Positions 7,720-14,649 of a DNA stretch of 18,398 nucleotides are shown here, one piece after another. This DNA is from an uncultured Odoribacter sp. (GTDB taxonomy: Bacteria; Bacteroidota; Bacteroidia; Bacteroidales; Marinifilaceae): contig UQTM01000064.1 of the NCBI GenBank assembly GCA_900544025.1, positions 1 to 18,398 of the forward strand. The letters are read 5' to 3'. The stretch's first letter is position 1. The number at the start of each line of letters is the position of its first letter. Both the position numbers and the translations under genes were made by a program. The notes under the pieces are model-generated. The model saw nothing but the letters and a program-made list of their open reading frames with translations. It was not told the DNA's origin and searched no databases.

Positions 7720-8828
7720 TGCATCCCTCCTTCCCCTATAACAATACCGTCACGAAGCAAACCCGCACCCTCGGCAACGATCACATCCCCGATCTCCAAC
7801 CCGCTCTCCACGATATACTCCTTCCCATCCTGAATACCGAACACCGAAACCGGCACCGACTTCGTCTTCCCATCCACCACCTTATAAACAAACACCTTAT
7901 CCTGCAACTCGAAAGTAGCAGCCTGAGGCACAACGATACACCCCTTCCGCTCATACGGAAACAGGACATTACCGGAGCCACCGCTACGCAGAATATGCTG
8001 TGGATTCGGGAAAACCGCCCTCACCGTCAAAGCCCCCGTCTTCGTATCGATAATTCCGCTGATGGCATCGACCTTTCCCCGCTCGGAATACTTCGTTCCG
8101 TCGCTCAGCACAAGCTCCACCTCCGGCATAGCTCCCAATACATCCGCACCTCCTGCATGCTGCCGCGAAAGAGCGAGTACCTGCTTCTCCGTCATCGAAA
8201 AATAAACATACATCTCATCGTTATCGGACACCGTAACCAAAGGCGTCGATATAGAAGAACCCACCAAAGCCCCCACCCGATAAGGAATCATGCCCGCCGT
8301 CCCGTTCACCGGGCTTTTTATCTCCGTATAAGACAAATTATTCTGAGCCGTAATCAAATTGGCACGGGCCTGTGCCAACGCCGCCTGCTGCGAACGCAGC
8401 GTATTGCGTGCCGTCTGCAAATCGAAATCCGAAACCACCTTCTCCCGGAACAACTCCTGCTTACTGTCCGCAGTCATCCGGGCGGTAGCCACAGCAGCTT
8501 CGGCACTCTCCACATTAGCCTCGGCAGTCGCCAGGGCCGCACGGTAAGGAACCTGATCGATAACAAACAACGTCTGCCCCTTCTTCACCGTAGCCCCCTC
8601 CGCAATGCAAACCTCGGTAATCAAACCCGACACCTGCGGATAAACACCCACATCCTGCTTCCCTTGTATCGTTGCAGAATAATTGGAATACAATGTCTTA
8701 TCCGTTGCAGACACCTCTAAAACCTTATAATCGCCGCCCACAGGCGTAGTTTGGCGCTCCTTGCACGAAACAACCGTTCCCAGGACACTTACCAGCATCA
8801 AAATAGGAAACAAACTAATCTTTCTCAT
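7716..8828 (-). CDS. RND periplasmic adaptor lipoprotein (AcrA/MexA type)
   Basis: The 370-residue membrane-fusion protein links the inner-membrane pump to the outer-membrane channel. The N-terminus is a lipoprotein signal with VVSC as lipobox and Cys22 as the likely acylated residue. Then come the lipoyl/barrel-sandwich half-motif (GVYPQVSGLITEVCIAEGATVKKGQ), an alpha-helical hairpin rich in Ala, Gln and Arg (about 85-150), the second lipoyl half (IKSPVNGTAGMIPYRVGALV), and a beta-barrel plus membrane-proximal domain to the end. The ATG lies 14 bp inside the 3' end of tetR, and the gene ends in an ATGA overlap with the transporter gene, so translation of all three is tightly linked. Length fits the family. 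Confidence 0.95.
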   Translation of the reverse strand: MRKISLFPILMLVSVLGTVVSCKERQTTPVGGDYKVLEVSATDKTLYSNYSATIQGKQDVGVYPQVSGLITEVCIAEGATVKKGQTLFVIDQVPYRAALATAEANVESAEAAVATARMTADSKQELFREKVVSDFDLQTARNTLRSQQAALAQARANLITAQNNLSYTEIKSPVNGTAGMIPYRVGALVGSSISTPLVTVSDNDEMYVYFSMTEKQVLALSRQHAGGADVLGAMPEVELVLSDGTKYSERGKVDAISGIIDTKTGALTVRAVFPNPQHILRSGGSGNVLFPYERKGCIVVPQAATFELQDKVFVYKVVDGKTKSVPVSVFGIQDGKEYIVESGLEIGDVIVAEGAGLLRDGIVIGEGGMQ

Positions 8829-9429
8829 AACTAACCTCCATTGAAATATGATTTAACTGTTCTCTTCCCGAATAAGTACAAATACCTGCCAGATAAGACA
8901 AAAGTGTATGAGAATAAGCGGCAGCCTGAACCTTATCCTCCTGAACATCGGCAGAAAAAGACAACAGGCAATTTTCAAAAAACGAAAACACAAACCTGAA
9001 ATCGCTCCCCTGCAAAACAAACCCTCTCCTCTTAGCCTGCTCGAAAAGCCTGAACCCCTCCTCATACAACGGAGTCCGGTAACTCTCCCTCAGCAAAATC
9101 AAAACCTCCCCATAACGGACAACATCCTTCCGAAAAGCCGGATACAAAGAAGTCAGCAACCCATAAACCACATGACACATCCCCACCATCGCCTCCATAC
9201 ACCCTCTCCCGGTAATCTTCCTCCGGATCTGCTCACGATTCTCCTCGACACAAATCCTCACACACTCCGCCAATAAAACGCGCTTACTACTGAAACACTG
9301 ATAAAGAGTACGTTTTGAAATCCCTACGGAACTTGCAACACATTCCATAGACGTATTCTTTATCCCGTACTTTCTGAAACAATCCGTTGCAACTACGATA
9401 ATCCTTGTCTTTACTTCCTGATTCATCAT
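8815..9429 (-). CDS. TetR-family transcriptional repressor of the efflux operon
   Basis: The 204-residue protein has a TetR DNA-binding domain at its N-terminus: IIVVATDCFRKYGIKNTSMECVASSVGISKRTLYQCFSSKRVLL, with the recognition helix in SKRTLYQCF. The rest is a helical ligand-binding and dimerisation domain without recognisable sequence. The first of two adjacent ATG codons is used as start. An in-frame TTG further upstream is less likely, though no strong Shine-Dalgarno marks either. It is the first gene of the efflux operon, and its 3' end overlaps the adaptor gene by 14 bp. Such an arrangement normally means autoregulation, with derepression when a pump substrate binds. A perfect inverted repeat lies about 30 bp upstream and is a candidate binding site. 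Confidence 0.92.
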   Translation of the reverse strand: MMNQEVKTRIIVVATDCFRKYGIKNTSMECVASSVGISKRTLYQCFSSKRVLLAECVRICVEENREQIRRKITGRGCMEAMVGMCHVVYGLLTSLYPAFRKDVVRYGEVLILLRESYRTPLYEEGFRLFEQAKRRGFVLQGSDFRFVFSFFENCLLSFSADVQEDKVQAAAYSHTLLSYLAGICTYSGREQLNHISMEVSYEKD

Positions 9430-9460
9430 CTTCTTTTTTTGCAACAAAGATCAAAGGTGA

Positions 9461-9476
9461 AAACGGAAAACCGTTT
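9461..9476. promoter_or_regulatory. Candidate TetR operator (inverted repeat)
   Basis: AAACGG-AAAA-CCGTTT is a perfect 6-bp inverted repeat with a 4-bp spacer, 32 bp ahead of the tetR ATG. The right half extends to CCGTTTGTT (9471-9479), whose exact reverse complement AACAAACGG recurs at 9527-9535. A third half-site of the same sequence so near supports a repressor-binding role for the tetR-led operon. Binding is inferred. Confidence 0.5.
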
Positions 9477-9734
9477 GTTCTATCGGGTACCAAATTTGTC
9501 TAATCGGAAACACAAAGCATAAAAAAAACAAACGGCTTGCCCATTTGAAACCACCGCTTGTCAATACAGAAACAACACACCGAAAAAAACGAAACAGCCC
9601 GGAACAGAAACACAACGACCCTGCCCGGAATAAAACCGGTCGGCCTAATCTCCGCCTCATCGATAAAACAGACAACTCCAAAGATAAAAAAGAGGGATTG
9701 GTCTATTAGATTTTCCCGGAACCGGGCAATAACC

Positions 9735-9742
9735 TAATTTTG
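9735..9742 (+). promoter_or_regulatory. Probable -7 promoter element of araC
   Basis: TAATTTTG matches the Bacteroidota primary-sigma -7 consensus TAnnTTTG exactly and lies 68 bp before the araC start. No clear TTG -33 element sits at the usual spacing. The CCCGG-AA-CCGGG repeat just upstream could bind a regulator. Confidence 0.5.
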
Positions 9743-9809
9743 AATAAAGGCGGCGGGATCCCCGTCTCCCGAAATCAAAACGATTCTGACCAAACTAAAA
9801 GAAAAAAAG

Positions 9810-10724
9810 ATGGACTTTCGTGAATTTATACACCAGAACACACATTGCCACGCACTGGAAGAAGGATTCGCCTTCTGGAAAATAGAATCCGGCAGTCAGG
9901 AATTTCGTCCGTTCCCCCTGAACAACGTACACTCCCTCATATTGGTCCTCAAAGGAGAAATAACCGTCCGCATCGACAACAAACAATACCGGCTTACTAA
10001 AAACTGCTTTGTAGATACAGTAGATAAACTGCTTATAGAACTGTCGGACCCTTCCGGCGACATTCTGGCCTATCAGCTACTATTCACAACCACCTTCATC
10101 AAAGGCCTCTTAAAAAACAAGCCCCCTTTCCCCCTGGCCTACGTATTGAGTAAAAAAGAACAACCGATATCCGTCCTGGAAACCTCCACCACACAACTCC
10201 TGGGCCAAAAAATGACCTACCTGGAAACCACATTCCAGGATCAGACCCACCATTTCCGCTCAGAAATGCTGAAATGTGCCCTCTGGATGCTCTTCCTCGA
10301 CATATCGAACGCCTATTTATACTGGGAATACGAAAAAAACAACCAGCCACAGGAAACAGAACGCAAAAGAATCCTCTTCGTACAATTCATGCAACTGCTC
10401 AAAGACCACATCCAAGAAGAGCGTTCAGTCAATTTCTACGCTTCCAAACTCTGCATCACCCCGCAATACTTAAACCGCATCATCAAAAACATATCCGACA
10501 AAACTGTGTACGAATGGATCAGCACCACCCTCACCGGGGAAATATTCCAACTCCTCGAAAACACAAACGACCCCATACAAATACTCGCCGACCGCTTCAA
10601 CTTCCCCGACCAGGCCACCTTCACCAAATTCTTCAAACGCCAATGCGGTCTCTCCCCCACAGAATACAGGAGAAAACAAACCATGTCCATCCCGACATCC
10701 GATGCGCCATATATACATCACTGA
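9810..10724 (+). CDS. AraC-family transcriptional regulator
   Basis: The 304-residue protein has an N-terminal cupin-like sensing domain (about 10-160, including LNNVHSLILVLKGEITVRIDNKQY) and a C-terminal AraC/XylS double helix-turn-helix. The C-terminal domain runs from FYASKLCITPQYLNRIIK (first HTH) to DPIQILADRFNFPDQATFTKFFKRQCGLSPTEYR (second HTH, with the family's typical F-x-(R/K)-x-x-G-x-S-P-x-x-(F/Y)-R ending). The ligand is not evident. The gene is divergent from tetR and 190 bp upstream of a co-directional alcohol dehydrogenase, which is the obvious candidate target. The spacing and a separate -7 element suggest the two genes are transcribed separately. The start ATG follows a purine-rich run without a strong Shine-Dalgarno. 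Confidence 0.92.
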   Translation: MDFREFIHQNTHCHALEEGFAFWKIESGSQEFRPFPLNNVHSLILVLKGEITVRIDNKQYRLTKNCFVDTVDKLLIELSDPSGDILAYQLLFTTTFIKGLLKNKPPFPLAYVLSKKEQPISVLETSTTQLLGQKMTYLETTFQDQTHHFRSEMLKCALWMLFLDISNAYLYWEYEKNNQPQETERKRILFVQFMQLLKDHIQEERSVNFYASKLCITPQYLNRIIKNISDKTVYEWISTTLTGEIFQLLENTNDPIQILADRFNFPDQATFTKFFKRQCGLSPTEYRRKQTMSIPTSDAPYIHH

Positions 10725-10870
10725 CAATCAGAGACAAGACAACTCATGCCGCTCGGTAAAAACCGACAAAAAACAGGCGGACAACCACGACTGCCCAACA
10801 AAGCAAGCCCCCCGTTTCATACTAAAACACATATAACGAACCGGCCTCTACATCTCACCCAAGAAATCAC

Positions 10871-10878
10871 TATCTTTG
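10871..10878 (+). promoter_or_regulatory. Probable -7 promoter element of the alcohol dehydrogenase gene
   Basis: TATCTTTG is an exact TAnnTTTG match 36 bp before the ATG. No convincing TTG lies at -33, which would fit an activator-dependent promoter, for instance one served by the AraC protein upstream. Confidence 0.6.
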
Positions 10879-10914
10879 CCGGAGAATACAAAATGAACCG
10901 ATAGGAAAAACACC

Positions 10915-11955
10915 ATGCTTGCCTACACATACGTTGAACACGGAAAATTTGAACTGCGGGAAAAGCCGGAAGCAGAAATAAAAGACCCTAAAGATGCAAT
11001 CGTACGCGTAACCCTAAGCAGCATCTGCACCAGCGACCTCCACATCAAACACGGTAGTGTGCCGCGTGCAATCCCCGGAATAACCGTCGGACACGAAATG
11101 GTAGGCATCGTAGAAAAAATAGGCTCCGAAGTCACCTCCGTCAAACCCGGAGACAGAGTAACCGTAAACGTCGAAACCTTCTGCGGAGAATGTTTTTTCT
11201 GCCGTCACGGATACGTAAACAACTGCACCGCCCCCGACGGTGGCTGGGCTTTAGGCTGCCGCATCGACGGCGGACAGGCCGAATATGTCCGGGTTCCCTA
11301 TGCCGACCGGGGATTAAACCGTATTCCCGGCACCGTCAGCGATGAACAGGCTCTATTCGTCGGCGACCTCCTCGCAACAGGCTTCTGGGCTGCCCGCATC
11401 TCGGAAATTTCCGAAGACGACACCGTCCTCATCATCGGAGCCGGTCCCACCGGAATCTGCACCTTGCTCTGCGTCATGCTGAAAAAGCCCCGACGCATCA
11501 TCGTCTGTGAAAAGTCCCCGGAAAGAACCCGTTTTATCCGTGAACACTACCCCGCCATATTAACCACAACCCCCGAAAACTGCAAAGATTTCGTACTCCG
11601 GAACAGCGACCACGGCGGAGCCGACATCGTACTGGAAGTAGCCGGAGCCGAAGACACCTTCCGCCTGGCATGGCAATGCGCCCGCCCCAACGCCATCGTC
11701 ACCGTCGTAGCCCTTTACGACACCCCCCAGCTTCTTCCCCTGCCCGACATGTACGGCAAAAACCTGACCTTCAAAACAGGCGGAGTCGATGGCTGCGACT
11801 GTGCCGAAATCCTCACCCTCATCGAACAAGGCAAAATAGACACCACCCCTCTCATCACCCACAGACTCCCCTTAACCGAAATCGAAGAAGCCTACCGCAT
11901 CTTCGAAAACAAACTCGACAACGTCATCAAAATAGCCATATCGGGAAAACAATAA
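10915..11955 (+). CDS. Zinc-dependent alcohol dehydrogenase (medium-chain family)
   Basis: The 346-residue enzyme is a medium-chain dehydrogenase/reductase that interconverts an alcohol and an aldehyde or ketone with NAD(P). Catalytic-zinc ligands are visible as Cys38 (SSICTSD), His60-Glu61 (TVGHE) and probably Asp151 (VGDLLATG). That last pattern resembles the secondary alcohol dehydrogenases of Clostridium and Thermoanaerobacter. A structural zinc site is formed by Cys90, Cys93, Cys96 and Cys104. The Rossmann nucleotide-binding motif is GAGPTG at 175-180. The protein is complete, cytosolic and probably tetrameric. It lies 190 bp after the araC gene in the same orientation and is probably regulated by it. 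The substrate is not predictable. A weak AGG lies about 10 bp before the ATG. Confidence 0.93.
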   Translation: MLAYTYVEHGKFELREKPEAEIKDPKDAIVRVTLSSICTSDLHIKHGSVPRAIPGITVGHEMVGIVEKIGSEVTSVKPGDRVTVNVETFCGECFFCRHGYVNNCTAPDGGWALGCRIDGGQAEYVRVPYADRGLNRIPGTVSDEQALFVGDLLATGFWAARISEISEDDTVLIIGAGPTGICTLLCVMLKKPRRIIVCEKSPERTRFIREHYPAILTTTPENCKDFVLRNSDHGGADIVLEVAGAEDTFRLAWQCARPNAIVTVVALYDTPQLLPLPDMYGKNLTFKTGGVDGCDCAEILTLIEQGKIDTTPLITHRLPLTEIEEAYRIFENKLDNVIKIAISGKQ

Positions 11956-12240
11956 CCCCCCTACCCTCAAAATCATAAGTAAAAACATACACAGCAATCG
12001 GAGTAGTAACACATTTCAGCATTACCACAAAGCTATCGACACCATAGACAAGTTATCATCGCCTTTACAGGCAAATGAAATTCGATTAACAATTAAATTT
12101 ATTTCCCGATGCAGGAAATTTTCTACTGATATTTATCTACAAATCGAATATTTATAAATGGCATTTCTATAGTATAGCCATAAATTTACAACTCAAAAAC
12201 ATCATCCATTATTCTACATGTGTTCATTTACCCTCTTGTT
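11956..12240. other. AT-rich intergenic region holding the distal att-like site
   Basis: This stretch lies between the convergent alcohol dehydrogenase and hsdR genes. I see no gene in it. It contains the second copy of the mnmE 3' end (12099-12113) and, inside the element, a small CTATA-G-TATAG repeat at 12168-12178. No clear hairpin terminator is visible for either gene. Confidence 0.6.
12099..12113 (-). repeat. Distal att-like direct repeat, copy of the mnmE 3' end
   Basis: The minus strand reads TGCATCGGGAAATAA, which would encode Cys-Ile-Gly-Lys-stop. It matches the last 15 bp of mnmE (17344-17358) at 14 positions, in the same orientation. With flanking bases it forms ATTTCC-CGATGCA-GGAAAT (12101-12119, plus strand), two perfect 6-bp arms around a 7-bp centre. 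That is the layout of a tyrosine-recombinase core site. I read it as the far end of an inserted element and the relic of the original mnmE end. Confidence 0.7.
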
Positions 12241-14634
12241 TCATCGAGATAGTGGATAAGTTCCAGTATTCCCGTAAAGATACTTCTGAAAATTGACAAA
12301 TGTATTTTTAATAATTCTTGCATCTCCGAGTTGCCGTACAGCATCATGCGTAGAACCAAATTTCATAGTAATAAGAATAGGTAGGCGCTCCAGATCCAAT
12401 TCGCTCACTCCCGATACGATATATTGTTGCAACACAAAATCTATAAAATCGCGTTGCTTATCTGATAAGGTCGGATAAAAATATATTTTTGCCTGCTTGG
12501 CTCTTTCTTCACGCTCCAACGGTTCGCTCGCATAGGCTACAAACTCCAAAACATCGAACAAATCGCTTTTTTCTGCATTAATTAGTTTTTGAACCTGCCG
12601 CAACACTTCTGTACCGTAGCCGGCCTCTTCCATTTTTGTAAGTAAGGCTTTTCGTGTCAAAGGTTCAGACCACAGGCGGCGAAGTTCTTCTTCATCTTTG
12701 AAAAAATCAGGTAACTTTCCGAATAAATATTCCAAAAACACTTGTGCTGCAACGGGCTTACCCTCCAACCAAAACATATCGCTTTTGATATGCCGTATCC
12801 TGCGAATCCTGCCGTCCGAAAGTTTAATCTTCAGTTTTTCGGCTGGCGGGCATGTACACGGATCATTTCCGCATACCTCACAGGTATTGTTCTTAGGGCA
12901 GACACACGGACGCACACCGCACACTTCGCAAGGTGGCTGAGGTGGTCGTGGCGGTGTTCCCTGTTTACATGTACACGGGTTGTTTCCGCATTTCGTGCAT
13001 ACGGGATCGCCGTCCCAAGTGGAATCGTTAAACTTTTCGTAAGCCCTTACAAAGTCATAAATTGTAAAATAATACTTCCCGTCATAAAGCCGTGTTCCGC
13101 GTCCGATTATCTGCTTAAATTCCACCATCGAATTAATAGGGCGGAGAAGCACGATATTGCGGACGTTGAGAGCATCTACACCCGTAGAAAGCTTTTGCGA
13201 GGTGGTTAATACCGTCGGAATACTCTTTTCATTATCCTGAAATTCCCGTAAGTATTGTTCGCCTTGTTCGCCATCGTTGGAAGTTACACGAACACTATAA
13301 AAAGGATTTCGGCTACGGCTTACCTGATTGATAATATTTCGTATAGCAGCGGCATGAGCCTGATTATAACAGAATACAAGCGTTTTTTCTTTCTTTCCGA
13401 TATACTGCATAAACTCTTTAACACGGGTAACGTCACGGTCGCGCATCTCAATCTTACCCTGATAAAAGTCGTACTCGGTATATGTTTTACCTTCTACTAC
13501 TTCTCCGCTCAAAACCGTATCGTCTGGTTCATAGATATAATCGTCGATATTGCTCTGCATCTTACAATGGCGGAAAGGAGTAAGAAAACCGTCCTCGATA
13601 CCTTGTTTCAGTGAATAAGTATATACAGGTTCACCAAAATACTTATACGTATCGGCATTCACATCACGGCGCGGTGTCGCCGTCAGCCCCAACTGGACAG
13701 CGGGTTCGAAATATTCGAGGATAGCCCGCCAGTTACTGTCGTCTTTTGCCCCGCCTGTGTGACATTCGTCCACAATAATAAAATCGAAAAAATCGGGCGG
13801 ATATTGTCCGAAATTCGGGCGGTCTTTTCCACTCTGGAAAGTCTGAAATATAGTAAAGAAAACACTTCCGTTAGTCGGCACATATCCTTTCTTATTAATG
13901 CTTTTCGGATCGATACGCACCAACGCATCATCGGCAAAACCTCCGAAACCGTTAAAAGCCTGATCGGCCAATATATTACGGTGAGCAAGAAATAAAATGC
14001 GAGGACGGCGATTATTCTTCTGTAAGTTCCAACGGGTTTGAAACAATTTCCAGGCTATCTGAAAAGCTATAAACGTTTTGCCCGTACCTGTGGCAAGAGT
14101 CAGCAATATACGTTTCTTATCCTGTGCAATGGCTTCCAATACACGATTAACGGCAATCTCCTGATAATAGCGCAATCTTTTCCCTTCGGATGAATAGAAA
14201 GGTTCGGCGTAAAATTTATCACGCCAAAGGTCTGCCTCTGTACCGAACGTCCACAGCCAAAGCTGGTCGGGTGTGGGGAAAACCTGAACTTCGCCTTCTT
14301 CGCCCGTTTCCATATCTATGGCGTAAATCTCGTCGCCGTTGGTGGAATAGGTGAAGCGTATATTCATCATCTGGGCGTAAAGCTTAGCCTGCATTACGCC
14401 TTCGCCTACGTGTTCTTCGTCGCTTTTGGCTTCAATAATAGCAAGTTTCTTGCCCTTATAGCTTAAAATATAATCGGCACGAAGCGGTTTTTGTCTCCCA
14501 GTCTGAATGATGCGCCCCAATGTAATTGTAGTTGCATTTTGCTCCACAAGGATACGGCTGTGCTCGACCTCTCCCCAGCCTGCCTGTCGCAGCTTAGGGT
14601 CTATTTTTTCTAATCGGGTTTGTGCTTCGTTCAT
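12241..14634 (-). CDS. hsdR: Type I restriction enzyme, R (endonuclease/translocase) subunit
   Basis: The 797-residue subunit cuts and translocates unmodified DNA as part of the HsdR-HsdM-HsdS complex. An N-terminal PD-(D/E)xK nuclease is visible with Asp54 (RADYIL) and Glu68-x-Lys70 (IIEAK). The superfamily 2 motor has Walker A ATGTGKT (181-187), a DECH box (289-292), TAT (318-320) and motif VI QIIGRGTRL (508-516). The C-terminal region is of EcoEI_R_C type and probably binds the methylase. Between motor and C-terminus lie three tandem C-x2-C-x4-C-x-C clusters (Cys546-556, 569-579, 585-595) separated by Pro-rich linkers. These may be zinc knuckles and are unusual. The ATG is preferred over a TTG 6 bp upstream. 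It follows hsdS by 15 bp. All key residues are present, so it should be active. Confidence 0.95.
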   Translation of the reverse strand: MNEAQTRLEKIDPKLRQAGWGEVEHSRILVEQNATTITLGRIIQTGRQKPLRADYILSYKGKKLAIIEAKSDEEHVGEGVMQAKLYAQMMNIRFTYSTNGDEIYAIDMETGEEGEVQVFPTPDQLWLWTFGTEADLWRDKFYAEPFYSSEGKRLRYYQEIAVNRVLEAIAQDKKRILLTLATGTGKTFIAFQIAWKLFQTRWNLQKNNRRPRILFLAHRNILADQAFNGFGGFADDALVRIDPKSINKKGYVPTNGSVFFTIFQTFQSGKDRPNFGQYPPDFFDFIIVDECHTGGAKDDSNWRAILEYFEPAVQLGLTATPRRDVNADTYKYFGEPVYTYSLKQGIEDGFLTPFRHCKMQSNIDDYIYEPDDTVLSGEVVEGKTYTEYDFYQGKIEMRDRDVTRVKEFMQYIGKKEKTLVFCYNQAHAAAIRNIINQVSRSRNPFYSVRVTSNDGEQGEQYLREFQDNEKSIPTVLTTSQKLSTGVDALNVRNIVLLRPINSMVEFKQIIGRGTRLYDGKYYFTIYDFVRAYEKFNDSTWDGDPVCTKCGNNPCTCKQGTPPRPPQPPCEVCGVRPCVCPKNNTCEVCGNDPCTCPPAEKLKIKLSDGRIRRIRHIKSDMFWLEGKPVAAQVFLEYLFGKLPDFFKDEEELRRLWSEPLTRKALLTKMEEAGYGTEVLRQVQKLINAEKSDLFDVLEFVAYASEPLEREERAKQAKIYFYPTLSDKQRDFIDFVLQQYIVSGVSELDLERLPILITMKFGSTHDAVRQLGDARIIKNTFVNFQKYLYGNTGTYPLSR

Positions 14635-14649
14635 AGCCAAAAGTATTTT

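Larger units (their letters stand above)
9430..9809. other. Divergent intergenic region between tetR and araC
   Basis: This 380-bp region must hold the promoters of the leftward efflux operon and the rightward araC gene. It contains the TetR-type inverted repeat and half-sites near the tetR end. Near the araC end lie a CCCGG-AA-CCGGG inverted repeat (9715-9726), a TAATTTTG -7 element (9735-9742) and a GGGATCCC palindrome (9755-9762). I see no exact TAnnTTTG element for tetR; CACCTTTG on the minus strand (9452-9459) is a near match. Between about 9540 and 9700 I see no gene or structure. Confidence 0.6.

Noticed and set aside
9451..9681. A 76-codon minus-strand frame upstream of tetR
   Set aside because: It has no recognisable motif, overlaps the regulatory region with the inverted repeats, and would leave no room for the tetR promoter.
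10274..10759. A 161-codon plus-strand frame overlapping the end of araC
   Set aside because: It is a frame-shifted shadow of a clear AraC helix-turn-helix domain, with biased composition.
10753..10766. TCGGT-AAAA-ACCGA hairpin after araC as a terminator
   Set aside because: The stem is only 5 bp and no T-run follows on the plus strand.
12168..12178. CTATA-G-TATAG inverted repeat as a terminator or recombination site
   Set aside because: It is short, AT-only apart from the ends, lacks a T-run, and its sequence is easily met by chance in this AT-rich spacer.
11956..12240. A tRNA gene or tRNA fragment as the integration site
   Set aside because: I looked for cloverleaf arms and a CCA-like end and saw none; the only duplicated sequence is the mnmE end.
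12741..13209. Plus-strand frame rich in Cys and Thr opposite hsdR
   Set aside because: It is the antisense shadow of the HsdR cysteine-repeat region.
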